A DNA stretch of 64,000 nucleotides, from NCBI GenBank assembly GCA_014058105.1, contig JACGCM010002435.1, forward strand, positions 496,001 to 560,000. Direction: 5' to 3'. This stretch comes from Kingdonia uniflora. Its lineage: Eukaryota; Streptophyta; Magnoliopsida; Ranunculales; Circaeasteraceae. Each line of letters begins with the position of its first letter. The first letter of the stretch is position 1. The notes beneath the pieces are model-generated. The model saw only the letters and a list, made by a program, of their open reading frames with translations, was not told the origin of the DNA and did not search any database. This document shows positions 1 through 11,099 of the stretch, in pieces. Position numbers and translations under genes: made by a program.

Positions 1-1525
1 ATTCCTTGAAAATGGAAGACGTACATCCTTGTATCTAGGCAATTCTTTGAGGCAGTTGAAAAGAATATTTTCTGTCAACGACTTGCTTTGTGAGTTGATG
101 CGTCAAAAGTTAACCCCCTTTATGATCTACTTCTTATATCTGATTATTCGATATTCCTTGATGGTAAATACCATATTTCAACTGTGCTTTTGATTAAATA
201 TAGATAAATACCTATTATCGATGTCAATTAGTTTGTGAAAATAGCATTTGATTATCTCGGTATCTTTATAATTAAAAATAGATAACATTTGTAAATTTGA
301 TTCTCTTAACTGCAAATACTCTAAATTGTAGTATTTTTTCATTTGAATTCAGCAGGTGGGGGTCTGCCTTAACCCCAACTTCCTTCTATAAAAATAAATC
401 TATCATTGGTTATTAAGAAAAATGAAACTCATGAAAAAATGATAGAGGGAGAGAGATGCATCATTGATATAGCGAATCATAAGCAAGCAAGGCAGATCAA
501 TCCTACATATGATGCTCAATCCAAGGGACACCATAACAATATTTATGACCACCAAATACAGTAAACACATTATCATAAAATCTTAACATTCAACATTATA
601 GAGATCATATCACCAATTCATTAAAAAAAATAGTTTACAATTAGCGAACAGTTTAGAGATCATAAATACCTCAATTCAAAACACCTTAATTCCAATAGGC
701 AAGGTCCAGGCTTCAATTAAGTTTGCAGTACTTTAATCAACCAATAAAATCAATTTAGAAATTGATAGATAAATAGCGATGAACCCCAAAAACAAAAATA
801 AATATGAAATACCTACAGAGACAAAGATAGAATCCTTGAAGCATAATTGAGTTCACAGTTCTTTAATCTAATAAAATCAATTCCAGCTACTATTGATTAT
901 GGCTGCAGAGTAATAGAGACTGAGTTCTACAGAGAGTATACCAAGAAGATAAATAGTTAGGGCTTTTTTTCATTTCTTTTCTGAAACCCAAATTAAAGAA
1001 AATCACAAACACGGAAATCCTAATTGAAGAAGATCAAATCAGATATCATAATAATGAGAGAGTGATAGAGAGAGGACCTGTTAAAGAATTGGATGATTAG
1101 AGCAATGGTGGAAATTGTCAGTTACAGAAGTAAAAACTAATGTGAGATCGATTGAGACCTGAATTTGATTTCTCCCAAAATTAAATATAAAATCAAAATT
1201 AGAAGATATTAGAGAGAGGAGATAACAAAGGGTTTCAATTGGCGGTTAGGATTGAGGGGAAGAAGAGTTGAACTGGGTGAAAAGAGATTGAGTTAAAGTT
1301 AAAATTATGACTTCGTTTAAGTAATTTTTGTCCAGCAGTCCCTAAACTTCAACAATTCGGGCCGCCATGTCCAACAGTCCCCAAACTTATACAATTAAGG
1401 AGGGGGTGATAATTTCCGTCATATAAAACAAAATATTAAAGACTGAATCATAGCCGTCCCAAATGTTTGATTATTAGTGATAAATTTTATTTTGTCCCTA
1501 ATATCTTGTTCATAATAAGCACTTC
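1..1525. other. Non-coding flank left of element F, no gene seen
   Basis: This AT-rich stretch has no open frame worth calling and no match to the retrotransposon families in the rest of the window. The reverse strand of about 950-1330 is pyrimidine-rich, like a plant 5' leader, but leads into no coding sequence. Two near copies of cagtccYYaaactt lie 39 bp apart at 1336-1349 and 1375-1388; such 'gtccctaaactt' words are common at the ends of plant DNA transposons, so a non-autonomous DNA element or its edge may lie here. The change to retrotransposon coding sequence at about 1526 is abrupt. Confidence 0.5.
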
Positions 1526-3295
1526 TTTTAGTGTATATGCTTTGTAAAAGTCTCTACAAACATACTCATTTACAGGACCTCACCGAAGTTTTCTCCATTC
1601 TTCGATCATGCAACAAAAACTTAAACCCGGACAAATGCCAATTCTGTGTCTCCTCCAGAAAATTCATGGGTCACCTTATTAGCCTTCTCCCCGAACTAAG
1701 AAAGATATCCAAAAGGTAGCATGTAAAATAATAGCCATTAACCGCTTTATTTCAAAATCCTCTGACCGCTACACTTGGTTATTCTCCCTCCTACATGAGC
1801 AAGGTGCTCATAAGGCTAAAAGGAAAATACCTAAAGTTAGTTGGATACCCGAATGCGATCAAGATTTTCTCAACCTTAAAACTTATCTTGGTCAACCACT
1901 TGTCATGAGTACCCCGGTCGAAGGTAAAATGCTTTCCCTATATCTAGTAGTCACCGAAAAATTTATCAGCTCAGTCCTAATCCAAATAGAATCGGGCATC
2001 GAAAAAGCTTTCAACTTCATCTGCAAGACTCTAAAACCGGCCGAAACATAATATATAAAACTCGAAAGACTTCTCCTTACACTCGTCTATACTTCTCGAA
2101 AGCTCAAACCCTACTTCCAAGCACACCATATACATGTCATCACCAGCTATCCCCTTTGAGAAATCCTTGCCAAGAAAAATAAATCCCGACGGGTCCAGCA
2201 ATGGTCCGTCTACCTTGGTGAACACGATATCACTTTCTGGTAACAAGTATCCCAAAAGGACCAGGCAGTTACCGATTTCCTTGCTGACTTCCCGGTTAAA
2301 GAAATCGAGTATAAAGAACACAAAGACGACCTACCTGAGGACCAACCAGAGCAACACGACCCCTGGAACCCTAGAATAGGCTGACTTCTCTTTACCGACG
2401 GGTCTGTTGGACCAAATGGTTCAGGGAAAGGCATCATCTTGGTCATACCATCAAACAACTGAATCGAAAAGGCCATCAAATTAAACTTCAAATGTACAAA
2501 CAACGTGGCCGAATATGAAGCTTTGATACATTGTCACGATCTCGCCCTCAAACTTGGTGTCCCCAAACTAGTCATATTAACAGACTCACAGCTTGTCCAA
2601 CGACAATATACTGGTAAAAACTAGGCCAACGGCTGCATGGTTGAATATGCAACACTCGTTCACCAACGCATTGTTTATTTTCCTAAAATATATTCGATCA
2701 TACATTACCCTCGAGGTAAAAATAGACATGCTGACGCCCTTGCCTATATCGCAGCAATGTTAGGCCAGTCTGAACCCTGATAACTCAATATCGAAGTACT
2801 CGAATGCCCAAGAAGCGACCAGATAGAAATCAATGCTATTAATATTAAGGGCAAAAGTCTTGATCCTGATGATTGTCGTATATCTTTCCTTGCATACTTT
2901 AATCATACCATAGTCCTAGAGGACCCAAGAGCAAAATGATCTTTATTAGAAAATTGTCAACGGTACACCATTCTTAAAGGCAATTTACACTGTAAATCAC
3001 CAAATGGAGTAATTATACAGGGTTTATTTTGGCCTAATTTGACGAAGCAAGCTGAAGAGTAAGTAAAACACTGTGAAAAATGCCGGCGTTACGCCCATGA
3101 TATTTGCAGCCCTTCACAAAACCTTGCAGCCAAGTCATTTGGCCCATTAAGAGATGGGCCATCGATCTAGTGGGCCCTTTCCCCAAGACTTCGGGCCGTA
3201 GTGAACACGTACTCGTCACCAAAGATTATTTCACTAAATGGGTCGAAGCCATGCCATTATGTCGAGCAAGGGAAGAAAAAGTTATGATTCGATGC
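1526..3295 (+). pseudogene. pol: Element F pol, left part: RT end, RNase H, second RNase H, integrase N-terminal half
   Basis: Decayed Ty3/gypsy (Tat-type) polyprotein, read on the plus strand with frameshifts and stops. RT enters at 1531 just after where the YVDD motif should be (MLCKSL, then LNPDKCQF at about 1621-1645). RNase H follows at about 1915-2340 (YIKLERLLLTLVYTSRKLKPYF). The archaeal-type RNase H lies at about 2380-2780 (FTDGSVGPNGSGKG, NNVAEYEALIH, LTDSQLV, YPRGKNRHADALAY). The integrase zinc region is near 3060-3120 (CEKCRRY) and the core starts at about 3150 (WAIDLVGPFPKTSG, FTKWVEAMPLCRA). Roughly 15 residues of core seem missing before MIRC compared with element E. The frame is cut at 3295 by insertion of A and resumes at 63370. 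Its sequence is closest to element E. Confidence 0.85.
3291..3295. repeat. Target-site duplication of element A, left copy (GATGC)
   Basis: GATGC lies directly before the TG of A's left LTR and again directly after the right LTR (63365-63369). Joining the flanks there restores the integrase motif around IRCDN, so one insertion event accounts for everything in between. Confidence 0.9.
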
Positions 3296-3911
3296 TGTAA
3301 TGGCCAAATTTCGTAAGCTCAAGATGGCTCAGAATTAGCTCTTACACCAATGTTCCTGTGATAAAAACTAATATATGATAAAAAATGACACAAGTGATTT
3401 CGCGTGAAAAACCTTTAAATAGGTATAAAAAATATGACCTCGAGTTGTGGATTTTAGTAACAGTGACTTTTATTGCTTGAGGCTGATATCTTTTTACAAG
3501 TGATCTCACAAACTAGAAATACTTGATCTTGCAAATAAGAATTTTGGTGTTTTGAGAATCTAGAAAATATAGTTTTTTTGGTTATTTCTCGTATCTTTTT
3601 CTGGTCCTTGTCTCTTCTGGAACCTTTTCTTTATATTGGCCTTTTCTGCAGTTCTTTATCACATAGAAGCACGTTCTCTAAACAATGTGGTAAGTGGCGC
3701 TTGACTAGGTAACTATTGAGTTCATAAAAGGCAGGTGTCTTTGACTTGTTCATACTTTTATGTTATGCTCGACCCACATTCATTATCAGTTTGTGGTGTA
3801 GGTGTCAATGCTGACTGGTTATATCATATGTTGATTGCGTGGGTTTGATATGGAGGTAGTTCAAACTAAAAATAGCCCGAATTAGGTTATATCATGGGAT
3901 AGGTCCCTACA
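3296..3911 (-). repeat. LTR of element A (3' LTR)
   Basis: 616 bp, from TGTAATGGCC to CCCTACA on the plus strand, so TG...CA ends. It is recognisably the same sequence as 14753-15368, 32792-33407, 34862-35475 and 62752-63364. It shares the word 'ttttggtgttttgagaat' (about 3541-3560) with D's LTR but not with B's, placing A and D in one subfamily. The minus-strand TATA box of the family is weakened here (near 3628-3637). Confidence 0.92.
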
Positions 3912-3922
3912 TTTACCCCCTC
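3912..3922 (-). other. Polypurine tract of element A
   Basis: On the minus strand this reads GAGGGGGTAAA directly before the 3' LTR, the expected place and composition for the plus-strand primer of reverse transcription. It fixes A's orientation as minus. Confidence 0.8.
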
Positions 3923-4170
3923 GTAACTGAAGTCACGAGTGGCTATGGTTGAGAAAGAATCTGTAGGTATATGGGTTTTGGAAGTTTAAAAAGAAGGAAG
4001 TATTAATGTGAATTTGACTGTATGGAAAATGTGTATATTTTTATGGGGGGATGTTTATGTATTGAATGATGATGGGAATATTGATGTATGTGACACCTAG
4101 GGTTTTGAGAGTTTTGTCTATTTTGAATGATGATTCTTAGGAAGCGTACCTTTACATTAAATATTAGGGA

Positions 4171-4180
4171 TATATAAATA
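4171..4180 (+). promoter_or_regulatory. TATA box of antisense ORF alpha, element A
   Basis: TATATAAATA, about 98 bp upstream of the alpha start. The same word stands at 15626-15636 in B and 35735-35744 in D, 85-100 bp before the same ORF. Confidence 0.5.
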
Positions 4181-4268
4181 TTACCTGTACCGAGGATTAT
4201 GAAAATGTATGCTGTTTGTTGTAAAATTTCTCTGAAAGTTTAGGTTGACAAAGGTGAAGACCCGGATA

Positions 4269-4432
4269 ATGGTTTAAAAAGAGAGAGTTTCTGTTGAGAT
4301 GCAAAAGTTTAAGTCGAGATATTTTGGTGATCAGTCGTTGGAGATGCTCACCCCGTTCCCGTTCCACCGACGTATCAGGATATGTGAGAAGAAGAAGCGG
4401 CTGAAGTTGAAGAAGATTTTTACTATATGGGA
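4269..4432 (+). pseudogene. Antisense ORF alpha, element A copy (broken)
   Basis: Cognate of the 165-bp frame best seen in B and D. It starts ATG-GTT, has a stop at codon 3 and one base missing in the proline-rich middle. The original stop codon position reads GGA. About 54 residues are predicted in the intact form: a basic start (MQK.K.RYF), a Pro-rich centre and an acidic tail (EEE.AEAEEDFYYM). Function unknown. Confidence 0.5.
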
Positions 4433-5450
4433 AGATTTTATCATGTTGTCTTAACAGGCCAGCAACATTTGAGGTGTCTTTGCATACTTGCGATTGACAA
4501 GGTTGAGGAGACAGATGCGGGGGTCAGTGTAATTGTAGGGCAATATTGCTGATGAATTGCGTAAGATTAGATTCTAAGGTTGGGCCTCTTCATCTCCGCC
4601 GACTCTCCGGTGGTGGTGGTTATAGAGGAGGCGGCAGTGGTAGTGGAGAAGGAAAATAGAGAATAGAAGTCTACTTCTGCACCATCATCGTGTCTTAGCT
4701 CGAAGAAGACCTTATATTTGAAGAGTTGGTTCAAGCACTGACTCTTCTGCTTTTATGTCCAGACTTCCTCCTAACTCAATTTCTAGTTAGAGTAAGATGA
4801 TGTGAAGGTAGAAGGATGCCTGGCGACTTCCAATGCCTGCCTTTCTTCAGAAGATTCTTTGATTGAAATATCATTGAAGTCAGATGAACTAAAGGATTTG
4901 TTGTTTTGGAATACCTGAAAGGCTTGTTGTCTGTAAAGTACTCGAAAGACTTGTTATCTGTAAATTACCTGTAATTTATATTCGAACTAAATAAAATTTA
5001 GTTATTCAAACTCTGTGTTGATATATAGAATAACTCTTATAATTGAAATAGAGCAGTGAATAATTCAAAGATTTACGAATATAGGATGAAATGTATTATA
5101 TTAGATTGGACATACAAAGTATGTTATAATCGAGCTGTATATATGTGTTTGTAACATACAAGATGTACAATAATTTGTTTTTAAACTGAATAAATTAGAA
5201 CTACTAGGGGATAGAGATAACTTCAGAAGATTTTAGATATACAAAAATTAGAAGTTCGAGCTTAGGGAGGCCGCTCTAAAATATTGGGTTTAAATATAAA
5301 TAAGCTCAAACTGGAGTAGGCCGAATTTACTTAGGTCAATGGGGATAGATAAGTTCAAATAATTTTACTCAGGATACTAGGGTTTTTAATTATGAGAGAA
5401 CAAAATAAAAATATGAATTGTAGGGGATCTTAAGTAATTTAGAAAACTGC
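4433..5450. other. Spacer between alpha and beta, element A; conserved between copies, no gene called
   Basis: Aligns along its length with 15885-16951 (B) and 35998-37015 (D). It contains a GGT-rich stretch near 4607-4650, and short repeats of 'gaaagacttgttatctgtaaa' type near 4915-4975 that are expanded in B (16370-16480). No frame stays open in all three copies with a start codon. Confidence 0.6.
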
Positions 5451-5459
5451 ATAAAAAGG
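5451..5459 (+). promoter_or_regulatory. TATA box of ORF beta, element A
   Basis: ATAAAAAGG at 46 bp upstream of the beta ATG. In B the same site reads TATAAATAG (16952-16960) and in D ATAAAAAGG (37016-37024), so the B form is probably closer to the original. Confidence 0.5.
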
Positions 5460-5496
5460 GGGAAATGAGCCTTTAAGCAGGTGGTAGTAAATAGGA

Positions 5497-5876
5497 ATGG
5501 TATGGACTCGATCTGAGTGAATTCGTTATACCGTTGATGAACGGTTGGTGATAAAGATAGCTAAAGTACGGGAGTAGAATTTTCGTCTTTAAGACTATGA
5601 TACTGATCTACCAATGACCTAGTATCAGTTTGAAGGTTTAGATTGGATGGGTAGGGAACTTGAGTACGGATGTCGCTTCTACAAGGAGCTATTCTGAGAA
5701 GTGATTGTGGAGCCTTCAGCTCGAAAAGAGGCTGTGAGATTAATTGCTAAAGAAGAGATCGAGTTGGAAGATGTAAAGATATTTGGAGGTGAACTGATCA
5801 GGTGTGGCTCCCTTGGGCATCCGGGATATTTCAGGTGTATTATATATGGGGGTGTGAATTGTATGAGTTCAAATAA
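5497..5876 (+). pseudogene. Antisense ORF beta, element A copy (stops, one 1-bp deletion)
   Basis: Cognate of the intact 381-bp frame in D. It opens MVWTRSE and meets a TGA at codon 8, with three further in-frame stops. The stretch EEIELEDVKIFGGELI is well kept. The length is 380 bp: a single base is missing near the end (around 5840), otherwise there are no indels against D. Function unknown. Confidence 0.65.
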
Positions 5877-5992
5877 CTATCAAAGAAAAGTAATGAGAAT
5901 GAATTTTGAATCTATCCTCTTTAATTACAAATGTTGTTTGTGACTGTAGAGAAAAATGAATTTGAAATTTTGAATTGTAAAAGCATTTGAAA

Positions 5993-6016
5993 TGACGTCA
6001 ACACTTCTATAAGTAG
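5993..6016 (+). promoter_or_regulatory. Promoter of gene gamma, element A: TGACGTCA plus TATAAGTAG
   Basis: The palindrome TGACGTCA (5993-6000, the classic bZIP-binding core) lies 7 bp before TATAAGTAG (6008-6016), and the gamma ATG follows about 95 bp later. The arrangement recurs in D (37559-37582) and in B with one base changed (17471-17494). Confidence 0.6.
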
Positions 6017-6108
6017 AAGAAGTAAAAATATAAAAAGTAGGTAGCTTATGATTTTGTCTCTAGTGCGAATGCAAAGAAAGTTCAATTGTGCGTAAGCGTT
6101 GAGTCATC

Positions 6109-8392
6109 ATGAGTATGGGGAGGTCAGAGAGAGATTTGGGAAAGAGAGATAAAAATATATTAAAATATCAACAATCAAAGTGAAAGATAGTTGTAGAGAA
6201 TGAGTCACAAAGGTGGTTATATAGAAATATTGTGAGGGAAGGATTCGGTGCTGCATCAAATTCATATTCCAATAATGAAGGTTAGTAGATGATTTATAAT
6301 ACTGTAAATGTGTTTCTTTTGAAAATCCTTAATTGTGGTATTCAAATGACAAAAATTACTATTTATAGCAATAAATCTGTAAAAATCTGTTATATATATG
6401 TAAAAGGAGATACGAATGATATACGTATCAAAGTGATGTATATATAAAAGATAATGATAAAATACCTATACCTGTATGTATGTCGATTGTGAGGTATTTT
6501 GTGAAGAATCACATCTCGTTTGTAGGGTTGTAGTTGATATGGAGACTTTACCTGTTTTGGAGGCCTCAACCTTCGGTCGTTTGGCTGAGCCTGAAAGTGT
6601 AGTACCCGAGAGGGAGGACGGAGTAGAAGTTGTTCAATTTCTAAATTTTCCTAAAAAATTAGTATCATATCCTCCAAACTCTGATTTGTTTAGAGAGTTT
6701 TGTAAAGCCAAAGATTCTGTAGGGGCAAGATGGGGTAATTTTTTTAGAATGTGTCGGTAGGCAGTTTAGAAGTTGTATTGAATGATAAGGGGAGGCGCAT
6801 TTCTTTTTGTTAGCTGATTTGGAGAAAGAGAAACTAGATAGATGGTTAGACGAATCAATCCCCTTGGAGTATTATGATGGAAATGTCCAGGGCGATCTTG
6901 AAGAGGATTTTTTGTATTAACTGTCTCAATTGGAGTACGGGTGGAGTTCGCCCCTGCAAAAAGGATTATGAATATAATTGGGACATGTCCTGTTCAGTTG
7001 AACAAAAATATATGGGAGGCAATAAATGTTTGTGAGTTTTTGAATAGGTTGTGGGAGGAGAGGGAGGTTGAGAGGAGGATATCTTCTGAAGATGTCTTGC
7101 AGTTATATAGTGCGAAAAACTATTCTACAAGTGGAGGGGCATACTTTTTTGCGAGTTTTACTCAACTTCATTTCATTGATCTGAAATCAGCAGGTCGTAT
7201 GTGGAATGATAATGTGATATGGGTGAATGGTGATTGCTTCAGGGAGATGATGAAGAAACCATAAAACTTCTGTGCAGAACTGTGAAGCAAAGTAGGTATA
7301 ATAACGCATAATATTGAAATGTTAAAATCACATGTTGTTTTGTTGTTGACAATGAGTTGTTGTTTGACAGGTCCTACATCGAAGGTGAAAAGGAAGAAGT
7401 CCCAATTAGACATTGTTGCTCAGGAAGGGGCCGAACTCGAGGCTATGCTGAAAGTACTTGGCATTAGCAGAAAGAAGCGAGCTTACAGCAGGTCCGAGAA
7501 AGTTTAAAAGTTTCAAGCAACAAGGCTAATGACGGGTGTTGGTGGCAACAAGAAGAGGGGAGCTGATGGAGAGAGACGAGTAGTTTTGCCAAAGGCCTAT
7601 GGAGTGGATTTTGTTGATGTGCTTGAGTCCACTACATCCAGCAAGTTAGCTTAGGTATTTCCAAAGAAGAGAATATTGAAGCGTTGCTCAACCTTTGGTA
7701 CCACAGGGAGTGGTGAGGTTGTAGGAGAGGCAAAGAAGAGAAGGGCAGATCCTTTTTCTAAAGTGGTTGGGACGAAGGCCGCTGAGAATTGACCTGGTGA
7801 GGAAGACAAGTTAAAAGTGATGGAGGAAAAGGTGAAGCTTCCAACCCAGAATGGTGAGGAGGTGATGAGCAAAATGGTAAGTTTGATAATTTGAATATCT
7901 TCTGAATTATATTTTGTAATTCGAGCTAAAAAAGGTGGTTGATAATTGTTTTGTTTTATGTAGGCTGCTCGTTTGATGAAGTAGATCAGCCTCGGGATGG
8001 AGGAGTAGAAAACTGAGCTCGAGAAGGGGAAGGCTGAGCTCGAGAAGAAGGTAACTCCTTTAAAAACTGAATTGGCTAGAGAGGGGAGAGGATTGGAGTT
8101 TATGAAAGTTGTGCAAGAGGTGGAGATAAGCGTGCTAACAGCGGAAGCGAGAAAGAATCTGGAGGAGGTGATAATCCAGCGTGATTGACTTGGGCGCCAC
8201 CTTCTTAAAATTGGGTACTCCAAAACTGATGTAAACGATATTATGGAAGATACCTATGTTGAAGGGGAGGAGGTTGAGGATGATAGAATTGGCATAGTGG
8301 GAGGGCTGGATGGAGTTTTTCCCCAGACTGTGCGAGAGAACGAAGGGGATGATGATGTCAGCCCAGATAATATGAATGTGAAGGTTGAATAG
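6109..8392 (+). pseudogene. Antisense gene gamma, element A copy: four exons, 'putative gypsy type transposon'-like protein
   Basis: Exon 1 6109-6280 (MSMGRSE start, shortened by a deletion of roughly 260 bp against D). Intron 1 from 6281 (GTTAGT) to about 6482. Exon 2 to 7291 carries LPVLEAST, KLVSYPPNS and the domain around CPVQLNKNIWEAINVCEFLN...DVLQLYSAKN...GRMWNDNVIWV. Intron 2 is 7292-7370 (ends TTTGACAG). Exon 3 ends at 7876 with lysine-rich sequence. Intron 3 is 7877-7963 (GTAAGT...TGTAG). Exon 4 (MEE, coiled-coil, then an acidic tail) ends at TAG 8390-8392. The QLN-x-W / F..FY pattern resembles the Pfam 'putative gypsy type transposon' family; this is by eye. Several stops and frameshifts. 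Role in the element unknown. Confidence 0.65.
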
Positions 8393-8519
8393 ACTTGTTG
8401 AATATTTGGTTGTATGATTATGAGGGGTTTATGAATTGTAACTTGATGGATCAATGTAGGATAAATTTATGTAGGCTAAGTTATGTTTGTAAACCTTGTT
8501 TACAGGAACTTAAAAGGAT

Positions 8520-10401
8520 ATGCGCCTCTGAATTAATCATTAGAGAATGAGCTCGCTAAGGAGATAGAGGCCTCAACGTCTCTGTTTACTTCGTACGTGG
8601 AGCTTCAGGTTAGAAAAAGTATGAAATATTTTACTTGTGTGCTTCATTACACTAGAGCTACAAAGTAAAAATTAGAGCATAGAGACAGACCAAAAATTTG
8701 TTAACAGTTTAGGGGAAATGGTACTCAACTATATATATATAATATCAAAGTATTAAAAAAGTTAGAATATAGAGAATGTGTACCTTGGAATTAAATGTAT
8801 ATGTTATTATCCATCGAATTGGGATCATACTTCGACATTAAGTTTAAGACTAGTTTCACACCGTAGATGCCAAAAAATAGAAATTTCATTTGAAATAAGA
8901 TGTATATATTAAGTGAATGTGCTGGATCAAACTTAATATATTGTATTTGTGATGCGTAGGTTGAATTGGAGCCAGCTCATTTGAGGGAAGACGAGACACG
9001 CCAATAGAACCAAGAGTTTGATAGAATGTGAGAGGCAAATGAAGATAGGGAAGATCAATATGTAAATGTACATTTTAAGTTTGTTGAGGCTACTCAAACC
9101 ATTGATGACCTCATTGAAAGATCGAGGAGAAAGATGTCAAAATTAGTAAAGAGGAAAAAGGGCGTGCAGAGACGAAGGAAAAGGTAGCGAAACTCAAAAG
9201 CCAGAATGATGCCTTGATGGTAAAGTGTAAAAGGCTGACATGGCTCGATACCGTATACATGCATTAAAAATGTCAGAGAAATAGTTGCGCCATTTTGTGG
9301 CCAGTATGCATGACCAAATAACTAGCAAAATAAACGAATAAGAGCAGACTCAAGCTGATTTAGTGAATACCAGGAGCAAACTGGAGCGGTTGAAGTCCAA
9401 AATAACTGAGAAAGATAGTGAGCTGAAAAAAGCTCGAGATGACCTATCTAACTCTAAAATTGTGGTTGAGTAGTTGACTGCAACTTTACCAGCTATAGAT
9501 ATAGAGTTCCGGTTGGTGTAAAGAAAATTTGATGAGTTGGATGAGAGGGTGGCACAGTTGAAGACCAATTTGGCTCAGGCCAATTCACATGCCAAAATTT
9601 TTGAGGCTGGAGAGTGCTCGAGGAAGAATAAAGGTAATGTCAAGGTCTCCATTGTTAAAGGGGATATAGTTAGCCTATCAGATTGAATCAAAATATTAGA
9701 GGGAAATGTAGCTCGAACTCAAGGTCACGTGCAAAAAGGAAATGTACGGTTAAGGGAGTGCCAAGGTAAGTTGGACGTAGCTCTTTCTTGGAAACAAAAG
9801 TTATAGCGAGTTATCAAAGGTAAGAAGATCTTGATAATAAACAAAAATGAACTGTAAAAGAAATCTCTTGCAGGGGAAGATTTAGATAGAGAGCATGAGG
9901 AACTTTGTGCTCAAGTGGCGAAAATGAGGGCGATGAACCAGGCTGAATTAGCAAAATGTGATGAGAAGGTGAAGGAGAACCTTAAATTTATATCCCAGGA
10001 AGATAGTCAAATGGAATGGCAAGAAGCACGGTACAAGAGGTTTAAGAGCGCCTTCAAACGACAACATTTTTTTTCCTAAGATGGTCATGCCGGAGCCATC
10101 GCACTCAGAGATGTTAATGGCAGTGATTGCCTATTTTGCTGAGGTGGTGAAAAGGCTTAGGTTAGAGAGAGATACCTCGCATGACTGTTTATCGGATAGA
10201 GGATGTATTTGCAGAGCTAACATAGATTGAAGAAACTGTATGTACTCCATGGAAATGGAGTTTGGTCCTCAACTTGCTAACTTGGTAGAACAAGACTGGG
10301 TCAGTATGGCTGCTCGAGCTTAAGAATTTATGGCTGATTGTCCTCCTGCTGTAGGGGAAAGTGCAGCTGACCTCCCAATAACTGAAAATAATCCTTTGTA
10401 G
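8520..10401 (+). pseudogene. Antisense gene delta, element A copy: coiled-coil protein with a 351-bp intron
   Basis: ATG at 8520. A short exon 1 ends in a CAG at 8608, an intron of 351 bp spans 8609-8959 (GTTAGA...GCGTAG), and exon 2 runs to TAG at 10399-10401 after DLPITENNPL. Exon 2 is nearly all long charged heptad-type coiled coil (LERLKSKITEKDSELKKARD), followed by a conserved end domain (DRGCICRA, MEMEFG). Stops include TAA 9339-9341 and TAG 9471-9473, both shared with D's first delta copy but not with B. Likely structural; function unknown. Confidence 0.65.
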
Positions 10402-10439
10402 TGGCTGTATATGTAACCTAAAAAACAATCTACCACAGA

Positions 10440-10930
10440 TATATTAAGAGCTGAATGCTAGTTTTACCGCTGCTTTATCTTATGTCTGGCAGAGTTCTTT
10501 GATTGAAAACTAGTATTACCTTTGTTTTAATCATAGAGTATAATTGTCACAGCCATATTAAGAGATGAAAACTAGTTTTACCTTTGCTTTATCTTATGTA
10601 TGGCAGAATTTTTTGATTGAAAACTAGTATTAACTTTATTTTATTCGCAGAGTATAATTATCGCAGCCATATTGAGAGATGAAAGCTAGTATTATCTTTG
10701 CTTTATCTTAAGCCTGGTAGAGTTCTTTGATTGAAAACTAGTATTACCCTAGTTTTAATCACAGAGTATAATTGTCGCAGCCATATTCAGAGATGAAAAC
10801 TAGTTTTACCTTTGCTTTATCTTATGTCTGGTAGAGTTCTTTGATTAAAAACTAGTATTATATTTATTTAAATCGCAGAATATGATAGAGTCGATCAAAG
10901 ATAGTTTTACCTTTACTTAAGCCAGAATAG
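10440..10930. repeat. Tandem repeat array of element A, about 114-bp units
   Basis: About 4.5 units. Each unit holds two related halves, 'gaaagctagttttacctttg' and 'gaaaactagtattaccttt', about 50-62 bp each, so the unit is a dimer of a shorter repeat. It lies exactly between the 3' ends of the plus-strand delta gene and the minus-strand integrase. The same array occurs at 21884-22507 and 56385-56890. Confidence 0.85.
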
Positions 10931-11099
10931 AGGTCGATTGAGAGCTAGTATTACCTTTGCTTTAATCTATGTATTGTCTACATAAGTAGAGAGTCATGTG
11001 GAAAATAATTGGAAGTTTTTGTTGAATAGAATATAATGTACATTGTATGGAGATGAAAATTTCAATTTTGGAATGGAAAAAGTGAGAATTTGTAAATGG

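Noticed and set aside
950..1330. Possible 5' end of a host gene on the minus strand
   Set aside because: Pyrimidine-rich leader-like sequence but no start codon with a continuing frame to the left, and no exon seen in 1-950.
7651..8223. 190-codon minus-strand open frame
   Set aside because: It is the reverse of gamma exons 3 and 4 and is serine/phenylalanine-rich, as expected of a strand opposite Glu/Lys-rich coiled coil. The plus-strand frame has introns and is conserved in three copies.
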